Source: Gordonia pseudamarae (lineage in GTDB: Bacteria > Actinomycetota > Actinomycetes > Mycobacteriales > Mycobacteriaceae). From it: 64,000 nucleotides of DNA. The notes beneath the pieces are model-generated. The model did no database searches and was not told the origin of the DNA. It saw nothing but the letters and a program-made list of their open reading frames with translations. Of the stretch, positions 1 to 9,901 are shown one piece after another; positions within the stretch are counted from its first letter, which is position 1, and each line of letters opens with the position of its first letter. The stretch covers positions 1,426,001 to 1,490,000 of the forward strand of contig NZ_CP045809.1 in NCBI RefSeq assembly GCF_025273675.1, written 5' to 3'. The translations under genes and the position numbers were made by a program.

Positions 1-191
1 ACGAGTGGGTGCGGTACCGGACGGTCGGCGACCTGACGATCACCGGCGCGGTCCGTTCCACCGCCACCACGCTGCCCGAGATCATCGCCGAGGTATCGGA
101 GGCAACAGTGTCCGAACGTGGCGAAACCCGTGCCGACGACCGAACCTCCAGTGCAGCAATGGAAGACCGCAAACGTGAAGGATACTTCTGA
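1..191 (+). CDS. cysD: Sulfate adenylyltransferase subunit 2 (CysD), C-terminal end only
   Basis: Only the last ~63 codons lie in the window; the reading frame is open from base 3. The tail reads [14 protein letters not shown], then [10 protein letters not shown] and [10 protein letters not shown], which is the characteristic CysD C-terminus. CysD is the ATP-pyrophosphatase subunit that forms adenosine 5'-phosphosulfate from ATP and sulfate in the cytoplasm, driven by GTP hydrolysis in CysN. Its TGA shares bases with the ATG of the next gene (TGATG), so the two are translationally coupled, as usual for cysDN operons. The identification is firm; the rest of the gene is outside the window. Confidence 0.93.
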   Translation, partial: EWVRYRTVGDLTITGAVRSTATTLPEIIAEVSEATVSERGETRADDRTSSAAMEDRKREGYF

Positions 192-2104
192 TGACCGTGA
201 CAGATCTGGACGCCCCGCCCGCCCCCGCGGCCAACAGGCAGTTTCTGCGGCTGGCGACCGTCGGCAGCGTCGACGACGGCAAATCCACCCTCATCGGCCG
301 GATACTGCACGACACCGGGTCGCTGCCCACCGACCACATCGAGTCGGTGACCGGCGAGGACGGTGAACTCGACCTGGCCGCACTGTCGGACGGGTTGCGT
401 GCCGAGCGTGAACAGGGCATCACCATCGACGTTGCCTACCGGTTTTTCTCCACCGACACCCGTAGCTACGTCCTCGCCGACACGCCCGGTCACGAGCGGT
501 ACACCCGCAACACCTTCACCGGGGCGTCCAACGCCCATGTGGCCGTGGTGCTCGTCGACGCCCAGCACGGCCTGCAGCGCCAGACGCGGCGCCACGCGCG
601 GATAGCGTCGCTGGTGGGTATCCGGCATGTCGTGGCAGCGGTCAACAAGATCGATCTCGTCGACTTCTCCGAGGACCGGTTCGGCGCGGTCAAGGCCGAG
701 CTCGACGAGTTGGCGCTGCAGGTGGGCATCGACACGATCACCGCGATCCCGGTCGCCGCCCGCAGTGGTGACAATGTGGTGCACCGATCGGCCTCCACTC
801 CTTGGTACGGTGGCCCGACGCTGTTGGAATTCCTTGAGGAGATCGAACTTTCGGCACCATCGCCGCGTGCCCAGGAACTGCGGTTGCCCGTGCAGTACGC
901 CTCGCGGCCCAGCGTCACTCACCGTCGGGTGTACAGCGGCCGTATCGTGGCCGGCACCATCAACGTCGGCGACGAGATCGCCGTACTGCCGTCGGGTAGC
1001 CGCAGCACCGTCACCGCCGTCGACACCCTTGACGACTCGCGGACGACAGGTGTTGCCGGACTGTCGGTGTCGGTGCAGCTCGCCGACGACATCGACGTCG
1101 GCCGCGGTGATGTGATCGTCAGCGCCGCCGACGACGCGCACCTTCCGGTGGTGGCCCGCGAACTCGAGGCCACCGTGTGCTGGCTGGCCGAGAAACCGCT
1201 GCGCGCCGGAGACCGGGTTGCGCTCAAACACGGTACGACCACGGTGCGGGCCACCGTGCAGTCGCTCGACCGTCGCCTCGATCCGGACAGTCTCATCGAA
1301 CAGGTCGGCCCGAGTTCGCTGGAACTCAACGATATCGGCACCGTCACCCTTCGCACCTCCTCGGTGGTGCTCGCCGACAGGTACGCGGAGAACCGGGACG
1401 GCGGTGCGTTCGTTCTCATCGACGAGGCATCAAACGAGACCGTCGCCGCCGGAACCATTTCCGAGGCACGGGAAGTGGTGCCGGGCAAGGCCGCCCGCAA
1501 CGACGTCAAGTGGCATCCCAGCTCGCTTGCGCGCAATGAACGCTGGCGCAAGACCGGCCAGCGCGGTGCGACGGTCTGGCTGACCGGTCTGCCCGCATCG
1601 GGCAAATCCACCCTGGCGGTGGCACTCGAACGGCTGCTGGTCACCCAGGGGCGGGTCGCGTACCTGCTCGACGGTGACAACATCCGCCACGGCATTTCCG
1701 ACGACCTCGGCTTCTCACCCGGAGACCGCGCCGAGAACATCAGGCGGGTAGGCCATCTCGCTCGGCTGTTCGCCGACGCCGGGGTCATCGCGATCGCCTC
1801 GCTGGTCTCGCCGCTGCGTTCGGACCGGGAGATCGCCCGCGAACTCCACGACGCCGCCGGCATCGACTTCGTCGAGGTACACGTTTCGACGCCGGTGGCC
1901 GAATGTGAACGCCGCGATCCCAAGGGGCTCTACAAGCGTGCCCGCGAAGGCACGCTGCGCGGCCTCACCGGCGTCGACGCCCCGTATGAGAAGCCGGAGT
2001 CCCCAGATCTGCGCTTCGACACCACCGGCGCCGACATCAACGATCTCGCCGACCGTATCGTGGCGGCGCTGACCGAACGCGGCATCCTCGACGCCGGTCG
2101 CTGA
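191..2104 (+). CDS. cysN: Bifunctional sulfate adenylyltransferase subunit 1 / adenylylsulfate kinase (CysNC)
   Basis: This 637-aa protein is a fusion of two sulfate-activation enzymes. The N-terminal ~430 residues are an EF-Tu-like GTPase: P-loop GSVDDGKS at residues 25-32, DTPGH near 97 and NKID near 152, followed by beta-barrel domains. The C-terminal ~180 residues are APS kinase, with P-loop GLPASGKS near 465, a DGDNIRHG segment and the CERRDPKGLYKRAREG stretch. The GTPase activates CysD for APS formation and the kinase then makes PAPS. The same fusion is known in mycobacteria. The gene overlaps the end of cysD and is followed by a repeat element. Confidence 0.97.
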   Translation: MTVTDLDAPPAPAANRQFLRLATVGSVDDGKSTLIGRILHDTGSLPTDHIESVTGEDGELDLAALSDGLRAEREQGITIDVAYRFFSTDTRSYVLADTPGHERYTRNTFTGASNAHVAVVLVDAQHGLQRQTRRHARIASLVGIRHVVAAVNKIDLVDFSEDRFGAVKAELDELALQVGIDTITAIPVAARSGDNVVHRSASTPWYGGPTLLEFLEEIELSAPSPRAQELRLPVQYASRPSVTHRRVYSGRIVAGTINVGDEIAVLPSGSRSTVTAVDTLDDSRTTGVAGLSVSVQLADDIDVGRGDVIVSAADDAHLPVVARELEATVCWLAEKPLRAGDRVALKHGTTTVRATVQSLDRRLDPDSLIEQVGPSSLELNDIGTVTLRTSSVVLADRYAENRDGGAFVLIDEASNETVAAGTISEAREVVPGKAARNDVKWHPSSLARNERWRKTGQRGATVWLTGLPASGKSTLAVALERLLVTQGRVAYLLDGDNIRHGISDDLGFSPGDRAENIRRVGHLARLFADAGVIAIASLVSPLRSDREIARELHDAAGIDFVEVHVSTPVAECERRDPKGLYKRAREGTLRGLTGVDAPYEKPESPDLRFDTTGADINDLADRIVAALTERGILDAGR

Positions 2105-2118
2105 GGTTGTCGGGTCAC

Positions 2119-2270
2119 CGGGTTTCGAGGCTCGTCGCTTACGCTCCTCGCACCTCAACCGGCGGGGACGCTGCCGGTTGAGGTGCGAGCTTGCGAGGGT
2201 TTTGCCGGTTGAGGTGCGAGCTGCGAGGGTTTTGCCGGTTGAGGTGCGAGCTTGCGAGCCTCGAAACCCG
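2119..2270. repeat. 152-bp palindromic repeat element with 16-bp terminal inverted repeats
   Basis: The ends CGGGTTTCGAGGCTCG (2119-2134) and CGAGCCTCGAAACCCG (2255-2270) are perfect inverted repeats. Inside, three tandem copies of a ~34-bp unit beginning GCCGGTTGAGGTGCGAGC start near 2173, 2204 and 2234. A single reversed copy (CGCACCTCAACCGGC) lies at 2149-2163. The element sits between the convergent cysNC and efeB genes. It looks like a REP/MITE-type element. A degenerate relative is present at 56796-56865. Confidence 0.8.
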
Positions 2271-2280
2271 CGTGCGCCGG

Positions 2281-3642
2281 CTATCCCTCGAACAGGTGCT
2301 GGCCCCAGTACTCGCGTTCGGCCAGGCCGGGTGGGATCGCGAAAGTCGCTGAGCCGTTGGGGATCAGGTACTCGGTCATCGCATCCTTGCGCGACAGTTC
2401 CTGTTGCATCGGGACGAACTGCCTGGCGGTGTTCCGGTTGAACGCGATGAAGAACAGGCCGGCGTCGAGGTGGCCGAAACCGTCGGAGCCGTCGGTGAAG
2501 TTGTAGCCGCGCCGCAGCAGACGCACACCGATGTGCTTTTCGTGGGCGAGCCGGACGTGGGAGTCCTTGGGGATCAACGGCACTCCGTAGGAGGTGATAT
2601 CGAAGTCCGGTTCGTCGAATTCGGCGTGCTGGCCGAGGGGCGCGCCGTTGCCTTTGAGTCGTCCGACGATCTGTTCCTGTTCGAGCAGATTCGCCCGGTC
2701 CCACGGTTCGATGTCCATCCGGATACGGCGGGCCACCAGATACGTGCCGCCGGTCATCCACTGTGCGGAATCAGGGTTATCGGCCGTGTCGACCCAGACC
2801 CACTTGTCGAGGAGTTCGGGTTCCTCGGCGTGCAGGTTGTTGGTGCCGTCCTTGAATCCGAACAGGTTTCGCGGGGTGTTCTGGGCTGTCGAGGTCGACG
2901 CGGTGCGGCCGAAACCGAGTTGGGACCACCGCACCGCCACCACTCCCATCCCGATGCGGGCGAGGTTGCGGATGGCGTGCACGGCCACCTGCGGGTCGTC
3001 GGCGCAGGCCTGGACGCAGATATCGCCGTACGAGCGGTTGGTCTCGATCTTCTCGGCGGCGAACAGCGGCAGGTCGTCGAAACCTTTCGGCTTGCGGCCA
3101 GCGAGCCCGAATCGGTCGCGCAGGCCCGGCTGCGCCGATGTCGGCCCGAACAGGCTCGGACCGAACCCGATGGTCAGGGTCAGGTGCGCGGGTGTGAGAT
3201 CGATGGCCTCACCGGTGTCGGCGGGGGGAGTGTAGTCGCCCAGGCCCACGGCGCCGTCGGGTGCGGTTTCCTCGCCGCGCGTCAGCCGCTCGGCCGCGGT
3301 CGTCCATTCCTTGAGCAGCCCGATGAGTTCGTCCCGCTTGTCGGTGATGACGTCGAAACTCGCGAAGTGAAGCCGGTCCTGGGCGGCGGTGATGATGCCC
3401 GCCTGGTGCGTTCCGCGGAACGGGACGACCTGGTCGCTCGACGAATCGTTGTCGCGGGAGGTGTGGCGGCCGGCGGCGAATCCGGTCGCGGCCACGGCCG
3501 CCGCGCCGATGCCCGCGCCCGCCAGCACGGTGCGGCGCGACACCGGGGAGCGGCCGCCCGGAAATACCTCGTCGCTTCGCTCACCCCGGCCCCCGCCGGC
3601 GGAGGGGTCCGCCTGCGGTGGAGCGGACTGGTCGTCGGTCAT
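2281..3642 (-). CDS. efeB: Deferrochelatase/peroxidase EfeB (Dyp-type heme peroxidase)
   Basis: This 453-aa protein has a twin-arginine signal (SRRTVLAGAGIGAAAV, near residues 33-48) followed by a Dyp-type peroxidase domain with the FGFKDGTNN motif. EfeB is exported folded with heme and works with EfeO and EfeU in ferrous-iron oxidation and uptake; deferrochelation of heme has also been proposed. The start at 3642 is preferred because AAGGAGGACAGACC lies directly upstream. A longer in-frame reading to 3774 has no ribosome-binding site and begins with non-family sequence. It is the third gene of the efeUOB operon, 195 bp downstream of efeO. Confidence 0.95.
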   Translation of the reverse strand: MTDDQSAPPQADPSAGGGRGERSDEVFPGGRSPVSRRTVLAGAGIGAAAVAATGFAAGRHTSRDNDSSSDQVVPFRGTHQAGIITAAQDRLHFASFDVITDKRDELIGLLKEWTTAAERLTRGEETAPDGAVGLGDYTPPADTGEAIDLTPAHLTLTIGFGPSLFGPTSAQPGLRDRFGLAGRKPKGFDDLPLFAAEKIETNRSYGDICVQACADDPQVAVHAIRNLARIGMGVVAVRWSQLGFGRTASTSTAQNTPRNLFGFKDGTNNLHAEEPELLDKWVWVDTADNPDSAQWMTGGTYLVARRIRMDIEPWDRANLLEQEQIVGRLKGNGAPLGQHAEFDEPDFDITSYGVPLIPKDSHVRLAHEKHIGVRLLRRGYNFTDGSDGFGHLDAGLFFIAFNRNTARQFVPMQQELSRKDAMTEYLIPNGSATFAIPPGLAEREYWGQHLFEG

Positions 3643-3837
3643 GGTCTGTCCTCCTTCGGTGCTCACCGTTCTGGGTCTCACCGGCATAGGGCCGCACCGG
3701 GGCGGGAAAGCCGACCCGCTCGGAGTCCGGACTGTCACCGGGTGACGGCCGGACTCCGAACGGGGAAACGACAACTACCAGGATGTGCCTGCCCATTCTC
3801 CGGCCGATGCCCGGCACAGGGAATGGGGAGGCCTGCC

Positions 3838-5043
3838 CTAGCTCAGGACGAGTCCGGGCACCTTGGACAGTGTCGCCGACAGCGCGTCGATCTGGTTGGA
3901 CAGTTCTTTACGCTGCTCGGCGGTCACGTTGGTGTAGGTGATGTAGCCGTCGCCCTCCCGGTACTTGTCGAGGGTGGTGCGCAGCCCGTTGAACTGTTCG
4001 GTGATCTTGTCCATGAGCGCCTGGTCCTTGCCCGAGATGATGGGCTGCAGTTCGGCGATCAGCGTTTCGGAACCGTCGACGTTCGCGGCGAAGTCCCACA
4101 GATCGGTGTGCGAGTAGCGGTCTTCCTCGCCGTCGACCTTGGTGGCGGCGACCTCGTCGATCAGGGCCTGCGGGCCCGCCACGAACATGCGGGTCTCGAA
4201 GCTGAAGTCGGGCTTGTCGAGTTCGTTCTTGAGCGTGGTGACGTCGGCGAGGAGGCCGTCGGCGATCACTCCGATCGACTGGGCGTTGTCCTTGTCCTTG
4301 GCATCGGCGGCGTCGTCGGGCGAGACCTGCCCCGGCTTGTCGCCGATCTCGGAGGCCTGCGGCGGCCACAGGTAGCGCTCGACGCGGTGGAAGCCGGTGA
4401 ACTCGGTCGTGCCGCCCTCGGTGTCGTCCCAGCGCATGTCGATCTTGGGGTCGAGATCGGGGAACGATTCGGCGACCGGCTCGATGCGTTCGTAGAAGGT
4501 ACGTACCTGGCCGAACATGTCGCGGGCGCCGTCGAGGTCGTCACTCTTGACCTTGGCGACGAAGTCGGTGGTCTGCGAGACCAGGCCGTCGAGCTGGCCG
4601 CGCACATAGTCCAGGTACCGTTCGCGTGCGGCGTTGACATCGGCGGGTGCCTGCGACTTCTCCTTCTTGTCGCCGGTGACATTGAGGTCCTTGCGGATGC
4701 CGGAGCCCACCATGCCCGGCTTGCAGGCGACGGTGTAGGTTCCCGGGTCGGTGATTTCCACGGTCAGGTTGCCGGTGACACCGGGCCCGATGTTCTCGAC
4801 CTCGCCGAGCACCCGGTTGTTGTTGCCGTACACGTAGAACTCGGTGACCTTGTTGCCGTTGTTGGTGACGCTGAAGTCGACGTCGCCGGTCTCGGCCTCA
4901 TCGGTACCCAGGTCGCATTCGGTCTTGGTCGAGGTGACCTTGATGGCGTCTTCGTCGGCTTTGTCGGTACATCCGGCAAGGATCAGTGGCGTGGCCACCG
5001 CGAGCGAGATGAACGCGGCGGGGGTCGCGATGCGTTGAATCAC
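3838..5043 (-). CDS. efeO: Iron uptake system protein EfeO (lipoprotein, cupredoxin + imelysin/M75)
   Basis: This 401-aa protein begins with a lipoprotein signal ending in LILAGC, with the lipid-modified Cys at residue 25. An N-terminal cupredoxin-like domain (about 35-130) is followed by the imelysin-like M75 domain. That domain carries the HxxE metal-binding motif in GFHRVERYLW. EfeO is thought to bind and oxidise Fe2+ or deliver Fe3+ to the EfeU permease on the outer face of the membrane. It starts 11 bp after the efeU stop codon, so the two are co-transcribed. The full-length two-domain architecture is intact. Confidence 0.95.
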   Translation of the reverse strand: MIQRIATPAAFISLAVATPLILAGCTDKADEDAIKVTSTKTECDLGTDEAETGDVDFSVTNNGNKVTEFYVYGNNNRVLGEVENIGPGVTGNLTVEITDPGTYTVACKPGMVGSGIRKDLNVTGDKKEKSQAPADVNAARERYLDYVRGQLDGLVSQTTDFVAKVKSDDLDGARDMFGQVRTFYERIEPVAESFPDLDPKIDMRWDDTEGGTTEFTGFHRVERYLWPPQASEIGDKPGQVSPDDAADAKDKDNAQSIGVIADGLLADVTTLKNELDKPDFSFETRMFVAGPQALIDEVAATKVDGEEDRYSHTDLWDFAANVDGSETLIAELQPIISGKDQALMDKITEQFNGLRTTLDKYREGDGYITYTNVTAEQRKELSNQIDALSATLSKVPGLVLS

Positions 5044-5054
5044 CTAAATTCCTT

Positions 5055-5978
5055 TCAGATACCGGCGTCGGATGTGGCCGGGGTTTGTGACGGGGGATCG
5101 GTGGGGGTGGCGCCGGTGGTGGCTCGGGCCGTCCGCGGACGCCGGTTGGTCCGGACGAACAGCCACAGCACCACCACCAGGTACACCGACCAGGCGATCA
5201 CCTGAAGCACGGTGGGGTCGGGGCGAAAATTGAAGATACCCGCGAGAAGCATTCCATACCAGGATGATTGGTCGTAGTGCTCGGAGAAGTCGAACGCCGT
5301 GGAACCGATTCCGGGGAGCCATCCGTAGGTCTGCAGCGCCCGCACGCCGTACGACAGGATGCCGGCGGCGACGAAGATGAGGAAAAGGCCGGTGTAGAAG
5401 AAGAACTTGTGAAAATCGAGGGTGATCGCGCCGCGGTACAACAGCACGGTCAGCAGGACCGCGACCAGCACGCCGAGCAGCAGGCCGATCAACGGCCACC
5501 AGCCGCCCGACACGCTTTCGGCGTAACCGACCATCAGCAGCGCGGTCTCGAAGCCTTCCCGGCCGACGGCGAGGAATGCCAGCCCCATCACGGCGGGGCC
5601 GCCGCGTACCAGCGCGTCGGCCATTCCTGACCTCAGGTCCGACGAGATATGCGCCGAGGCCTTGCTCATCCACAGAATCATGGTGGTCACGATCACCACC
5701 GCCACCAGTGATGCGAGTCCGGCAATCAATTCGGCGGTCAGGTTACTGATGGTGGAGGTGCCCAGATGAATGATCAGGAACGTGCCCAAGGTCATCGCCA
5801 CGGCGAGGGCGACACCGGCCCACACCCATTTCAATGCGTCGCGGCGACCGGACTTGATCAGAAATGCGATGAGCACCATGACCACAATGCCCGTTTCCAG
5901 ACCTTCGCGAACCCCGATCAGTCCGCTGCCGAACATTTGCGAGCCGATCGACGGCCCGTCCGCGAGGAACAGGTTCAT
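5055..5978 (-). CDS. efeU: Ferrous/ferric iron permease EfeU (FTR1 family)
   Basis: This 307-aa polytopic membrane protein has seven or so hydrophobic segments. It carries the two signature RExxE motifs of the FTR1 family, REGLE in the first helix (VREGLETGIVVM) and REGFE mid-protein (GREGFETALLMVG). These glutamates line the iron path. The gene is first in the leftward efeU-efeO-efeB operon. A candidate IdeR/DtxR box lies about 50 bp upstream, consistent with iron repression. The C-terminal tail (RTNRRPRTARATTG onward) is cytoplasmic and low complexity. Confidence 0.95.
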   Translation of the reverse strand: MNLFLADGPSIGSQMFGSGLIGVREGLETGIVVMVLIAFLIKSGRRDALKWVWAGVALAVAMTLGTFLIIHLGTSTISNLTAELIAGLASLVAVVIVTTMILWMSKASAHISSDLRSGMADALVRGGPAVMGLAFLAVGREGFETALLMVGYAESVSGGWWPLIGLLLGVLVAVLLTVLLYRGAITLDFHKFFFYTGLFLIFVAAGILSYGVRALQTYGWLPGIGSTAFDFSEHYDQSSWYGMLLAGIFNFRPDPTVLQVIAWSVYLVVVLWLFVRTNRRPRTARATTGATPTDPPSQTPATSDAGI

Positions 5979-6026
5979 GGTGGTCCTTTGCTGTGCGCAT
6001 CACCCTGGCGACCCGAAGGATTCGAT

Positions 6027-6045
6027 GTGGGTGAGGCTAACCATG
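6027..6045. promoter_or_regulatory. Candidate IdeR/DtxR iron box upstream of efeUOB
   Basis: The 19-mer GTGGGTGAGGCTAACCATG matches 13 of 19 positions of the IdeR consensus TTAGGTTAGGCTAACCTAA, including an uninterrupted AGGCTAACC core. It lies 49-67 bp upstream of the efeU start, a normal promoter position. By analogy, Fe2+-loaded IdeR would repress efeUOB. The left half-site is weak. Confidence 0.6.
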
Positions 6046-6259
6046 CATACGGTAGTCGGCGAGGGGCGGGAACCGGAAGACGGACCCCGGAGTTGGCTAC
6101 GTGATCAGGTCTTGTGGCGCCGTGCGGGTATTCTCGCCCGCTGGTGTCAGGCGTTGAGTGTGGCGATGGAGTTCATGGGTGAAGAAGCTAGCCGATAGCC
6201 GGGAGAATTCGAGGGTGTTTCTCAGGGCGTCCTCAGTGTGGAATGGCGGTGGTTCCGAA

Positions 6260-7063
6260 ATGCCCGATTCAGGGTCGGGTATGGCCGCGAAAGGGCGTGT
6301 GCGGTCCCATCGGCGGAATCGGGTGGCATGGTCACGGAATCGAACAGTGGTGGGAATCGTCGTGCTTGCCGTGGCGCTCGGAACAACGGCGTGTGTGAGT
6401 TTTCCGCAGTCGCGGCCCGACATTCCCGACGGCGTACCGCCGGGCGCCGGAACCCCGCAGCCCTACATCGACATCAATGGCCCCGGGCGCACCGCCGATC
6501 TGCTCGCCGACTGGGCGGAACCGATCTCGAAGTCCACCGGTATCCCGGTCACCGCGCTCACCGCCTACGGCAATGCCGCCGAGATTCAGCGTCAGCAACA
6601 CCCCGAATGCGGGATCGGCTGGACCACACTGGCCGGTATCGCGGCGGTCGAGAGCAAACACGGACGCCATCGCGGTACGTCCATCGCCGCGAACGGCGAC
6701 ACCTCGCCGCACATCAGGGGGGTCGCCCTCGACGGCACCCGGGGCAACCTGAAGATCAAGGACACCGACGGCGGCAGGCTCGACGGCGACCGCACCTACG
6801 ACAGGGCGATGGGGCCGTTCCAGTTCATCCCGGAGACCTGGCAGCGCTACGGCGTCGACGCCAGCGGCGACGGGGTGGCAAGCCCCGACAACATCGACGA
6901 CGCGGCACTGTCGGCCGCGCGCTACCTGTGTGTGTCGGCGCAGGGCGACATGACCACCCCGGGCGGCTGGGAGCGTGCGATCGGTGTCTACAACAACTCG
7001 CGGCAGTACCTGTTGGACGTCCGCGACCACGCCAACGCCTATTCGATCAACGTCCGCTACTGA
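6260..7063 (+). CDS. lpqU: LpqU-like lytic transglycosylase (exported, probable lipoprotein)
   Basis: The basic N-terminus is followed by a hydrophobic segment ending VALGTTAC, a weak lipobox. The remaining ~200 residues are an SLT/lytic-transglycosylase fold. Recognisable parts are TTLAGIAAVESKHGRH, with the catalytic Glu of the VESKHG motif, then RAMGPFQFIPETWQRYG and AALSAARYLC. Such enzymes cleave the MurNAc-GlcNAc bond of peptidoglycan. Position directly before eno matches lpqU in M. tuberculosis. The start is uncertain: ATG at 6260 or 6281 gives a short basic lead into the signal, and the frame stays open back to 6158. No strong ribosome-binding site decides between them. Confidence 0.87.
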   Translation: MPDSGSGMAAKGRVRSHRRNRVAWSRNRTVVGIVVLAVALGTTACVSFPQSRPDIPDGVPPGAGTPQPYIDINGPGRTADLLADWAEPISKSTGIPVTALTAYGNAAEIQRQQHPECGIGWTTLAGIAAVESKHGRHRGTSIAANGDTSPHIRGVALDGTRGNLKIKDTDGGRLDGDRTYDRAMGPFQFIPETWQRYGVDASGDGVASPDNIDDAALSAARYLCVSAQGDMTTPGGWERAIGVYNNSRQYLLDVRDHANAYSINVRY

Positions 7064-8473
<1,410 letters not shown>

Positions 8474-8486
8474 TTAGCTGGTTCCT

Positions 8487-9344
8487 ATGACGGCAGACGG
8501 CAGACGGGCGGATCGGCGTGCCTCGCGGGCGCGACGGTCCGCCCGTTCGCGTCCGTCGGCGTCGCGGTCGGCCGCAGGCCAGGATCGTCGTCCCACGCCT
8601 GCGGACCGGATCGCCATCGACGATCTCACCGACTCCGGCGAGCACGACCTCAGCGAGGTGTTCGATCCGGATGACGCTCCGGGCACGGGGCCGGTGTCCG
8701 GGCGCGCCACACTGGGTCCGCTGACGCGCGGCACGCGCTCTGCCTCGGCATCGGACACCATCGACACCGAGGCGCCTGAGGAGGCCGCCGACCGCGGGAA
8801 GACCACCGCCGGGGACTCCGGGAGCGCGCGGTCGCGCGCTGGCCGGTCGGCGCTGTCCGGGAAATCGCGGAGATCGTCGCGGACGGGCCGGACCTCCGGG
8901 TCCGCGAAGGCCACGGGTACCGGGAAGCGTCGCGGAGGCTTCGACCTGCTGGTGGGTCTGACCCATCGCTGGTCCAATCGGACGATCGGTCTGGCGATGG
9001 TCCTCATCGTCGCCGGAATCGCCGTGGCGCTCACCCTGGCTGCACCACTGCGCAATTCGATGTCCAACCGCTCGGAGTTCGCCCAGCTGTCGGCATCGAA
9101 CAGCGATCTGCGCAAACAGATCGCCTACTATGAGCAGAAGATCAATGAGCAGAACGATCCCGCATACATCGAGGCGCAGGCCCGGGAACGTCTGCACTTC
9201 GTGTACCCGGGAGAGAAGGCCGTTGTGATGATGTACCCGGGCGATGACGCCCGGAAGGCAGCCGAACGTCAGGCCGCCCAACATGCGAACAATCCCTGGT
9301 ACTCCAACCTGTGGGACGCGGTGGCGACACCGCCGAAGAAGTGA
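8487..9344 (+). CDS. ftsB: Septum formation initiator family protein (FtsB/DivIC-like)
   Basis: This 285-aa single-pass membrane protein has a long Arg/Ser/Ala-rich cytoplasmic N-terminus (about 1-160). One transmembrane helix follows at about 165-187 (TIGLAMVLIVAGIAVALTL). An extracytoplasmic coiled coil (FAQLSASNSDLRKQIAYYEQ, about 198-222) leads to the family end ERLHFVYPGEKAVVMM. FtsB-type proteins bridge early and late divisome components with FtsL and FtsQ. It corresponds to Rv1024 by position. The basic N-terminal extension is far longer than in E. coli FtsB, as is common in actinobacteria. Its TGA overlaps the GTG of the next gene. Confidence 0.93.
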   Translation: MTADGRRADRRASRARRSARSRPSASRSAAGQDRRPTPADRIAIDDLTDSGEHDLSEVFDPDDAPGTGPVSGRATLGPLTRGTRSASASDTIDTEAPEEAADRGKTTAGDSGSARSRAGRSALSGKSRRSSRTGRTSGSAKATGTGKRRGGFDLLVGLTHRWSNRTIGLAMVLIVAGIAVALTLAAPLRNSMSNRSEFAQLSASNSDLRKQIAYYEQKINEQNDPAYIEAQARERLHFVYPGEKAVVMMYPGDDARKAAERQAAQHANNPWYSNLWDAVATPPKK

Positions 9345-9901
9345 CGGTGTCGCAGGCCGACCTGGAGGTTGTCGCACGACAGCTCGGCCGTGAACCGCGA
9401 GGCGTGATCGAGATCGCCTACTACACGCCCGACGGCGTGCCCGCCGTGGTCAAGACGGTGCCGCGCCTGCCCGACGGCACACCGTTTCCCACCCTGTACT
9501 ACCTGACCGATCCGCGGCTGACCGCCGAGGCGAGCCGGCTCGAGTCGGCGGGGGTGATGCGAGAGATGACCGCGCGCCTGGAATCGGATCCGGAGGTGGC
9601 CGCGGCGTACCGCCGGGCACACGAATCGTTCCTCGCCGAACGTGATGCGATCGAATCCCTGGGCACGGACTTCTCCGGCGGTGGCATGCCCGACCGGGTC
9701 AAATGCCTGCACGTGCTCATCGCGCATTCTCTGGCCAAAGGCCCGGGAGTCAATCCGTTCGGCGACGAGGCGGTGGCACTGGCCGGTCGAAATGGTCTGG
9801 CGGGCACCGCTGTTCCCCCGGACTGGCCCGGTGTGGCAGATGCCGGGGCGAGCGAAGCGACGGGAAATGTCACCGGGGCGAGCGAAGCGACGGGGAAATG
9901 A
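9341..9901 (+). CDS. DUF501 domain-containing protein
   Basis: This cytoplasmic 186-aa protein of unknown function belongs to the DUF501 family, always found between ftsB and ppx in Mycobacteriales (Rv1025). Typical segments are PRLPDGTPFPTLYYLTDPRL, the GGGMPDRVKCLHVLIAHSLA region with conserved Cys and His, and GVNPFGDEAV. The GTG at 9341 overlaps the ftsB stop; GTG at 9347 is an alternative. The last 18 residues (GASEATGNVTGASEATGK) come from a 30-bp tandem duplication that also carries the start signals of ppx, so this tail is probably not functional sequence. Confidence 0.92.
   Translation: MTVSQADLEVVARQLGREPRGVIEIAYYTPDGVPAVVKTVPRLPDGTPFPTLYYLTDPRLTAEASRLESAGVMREMTARLESDPEVAAAYRRAHESFLAERDAIESLGTDFSGGGMPDRVKCLHVLIAHSLAKGPGVNPFGDEAVALAGRNGLAGTAVPPDWPGVADAGASEATGNVTGASEATGK
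9843..9901. repeat. Two-copy 30-bp tandem repeat spanning the DUF501/ppx junction
   Basis: Unit 1 (9843-9872) and unit 2 (9873-9901) both read CCGGGGCGAGCGAAGCGACG and end in GGGAAATG. Unit 2 has one extra G. The second unit supplies the Shine-Dalgarno-like GGGG and the ATG of ppx. The first unit therefore contains a duplicate initiation site whose ATG at 9867 is out of frame with ppx. Confidence 0.85.

Noticed and set aside
2404..5205. 933-codon open frame on the plus strand opposite efeB and efeO
   Set aside because: It is antisense to two intact, recognisable genes, has low-complexity composition and no family features. Long antisense frames are expected in high-GC DNA.
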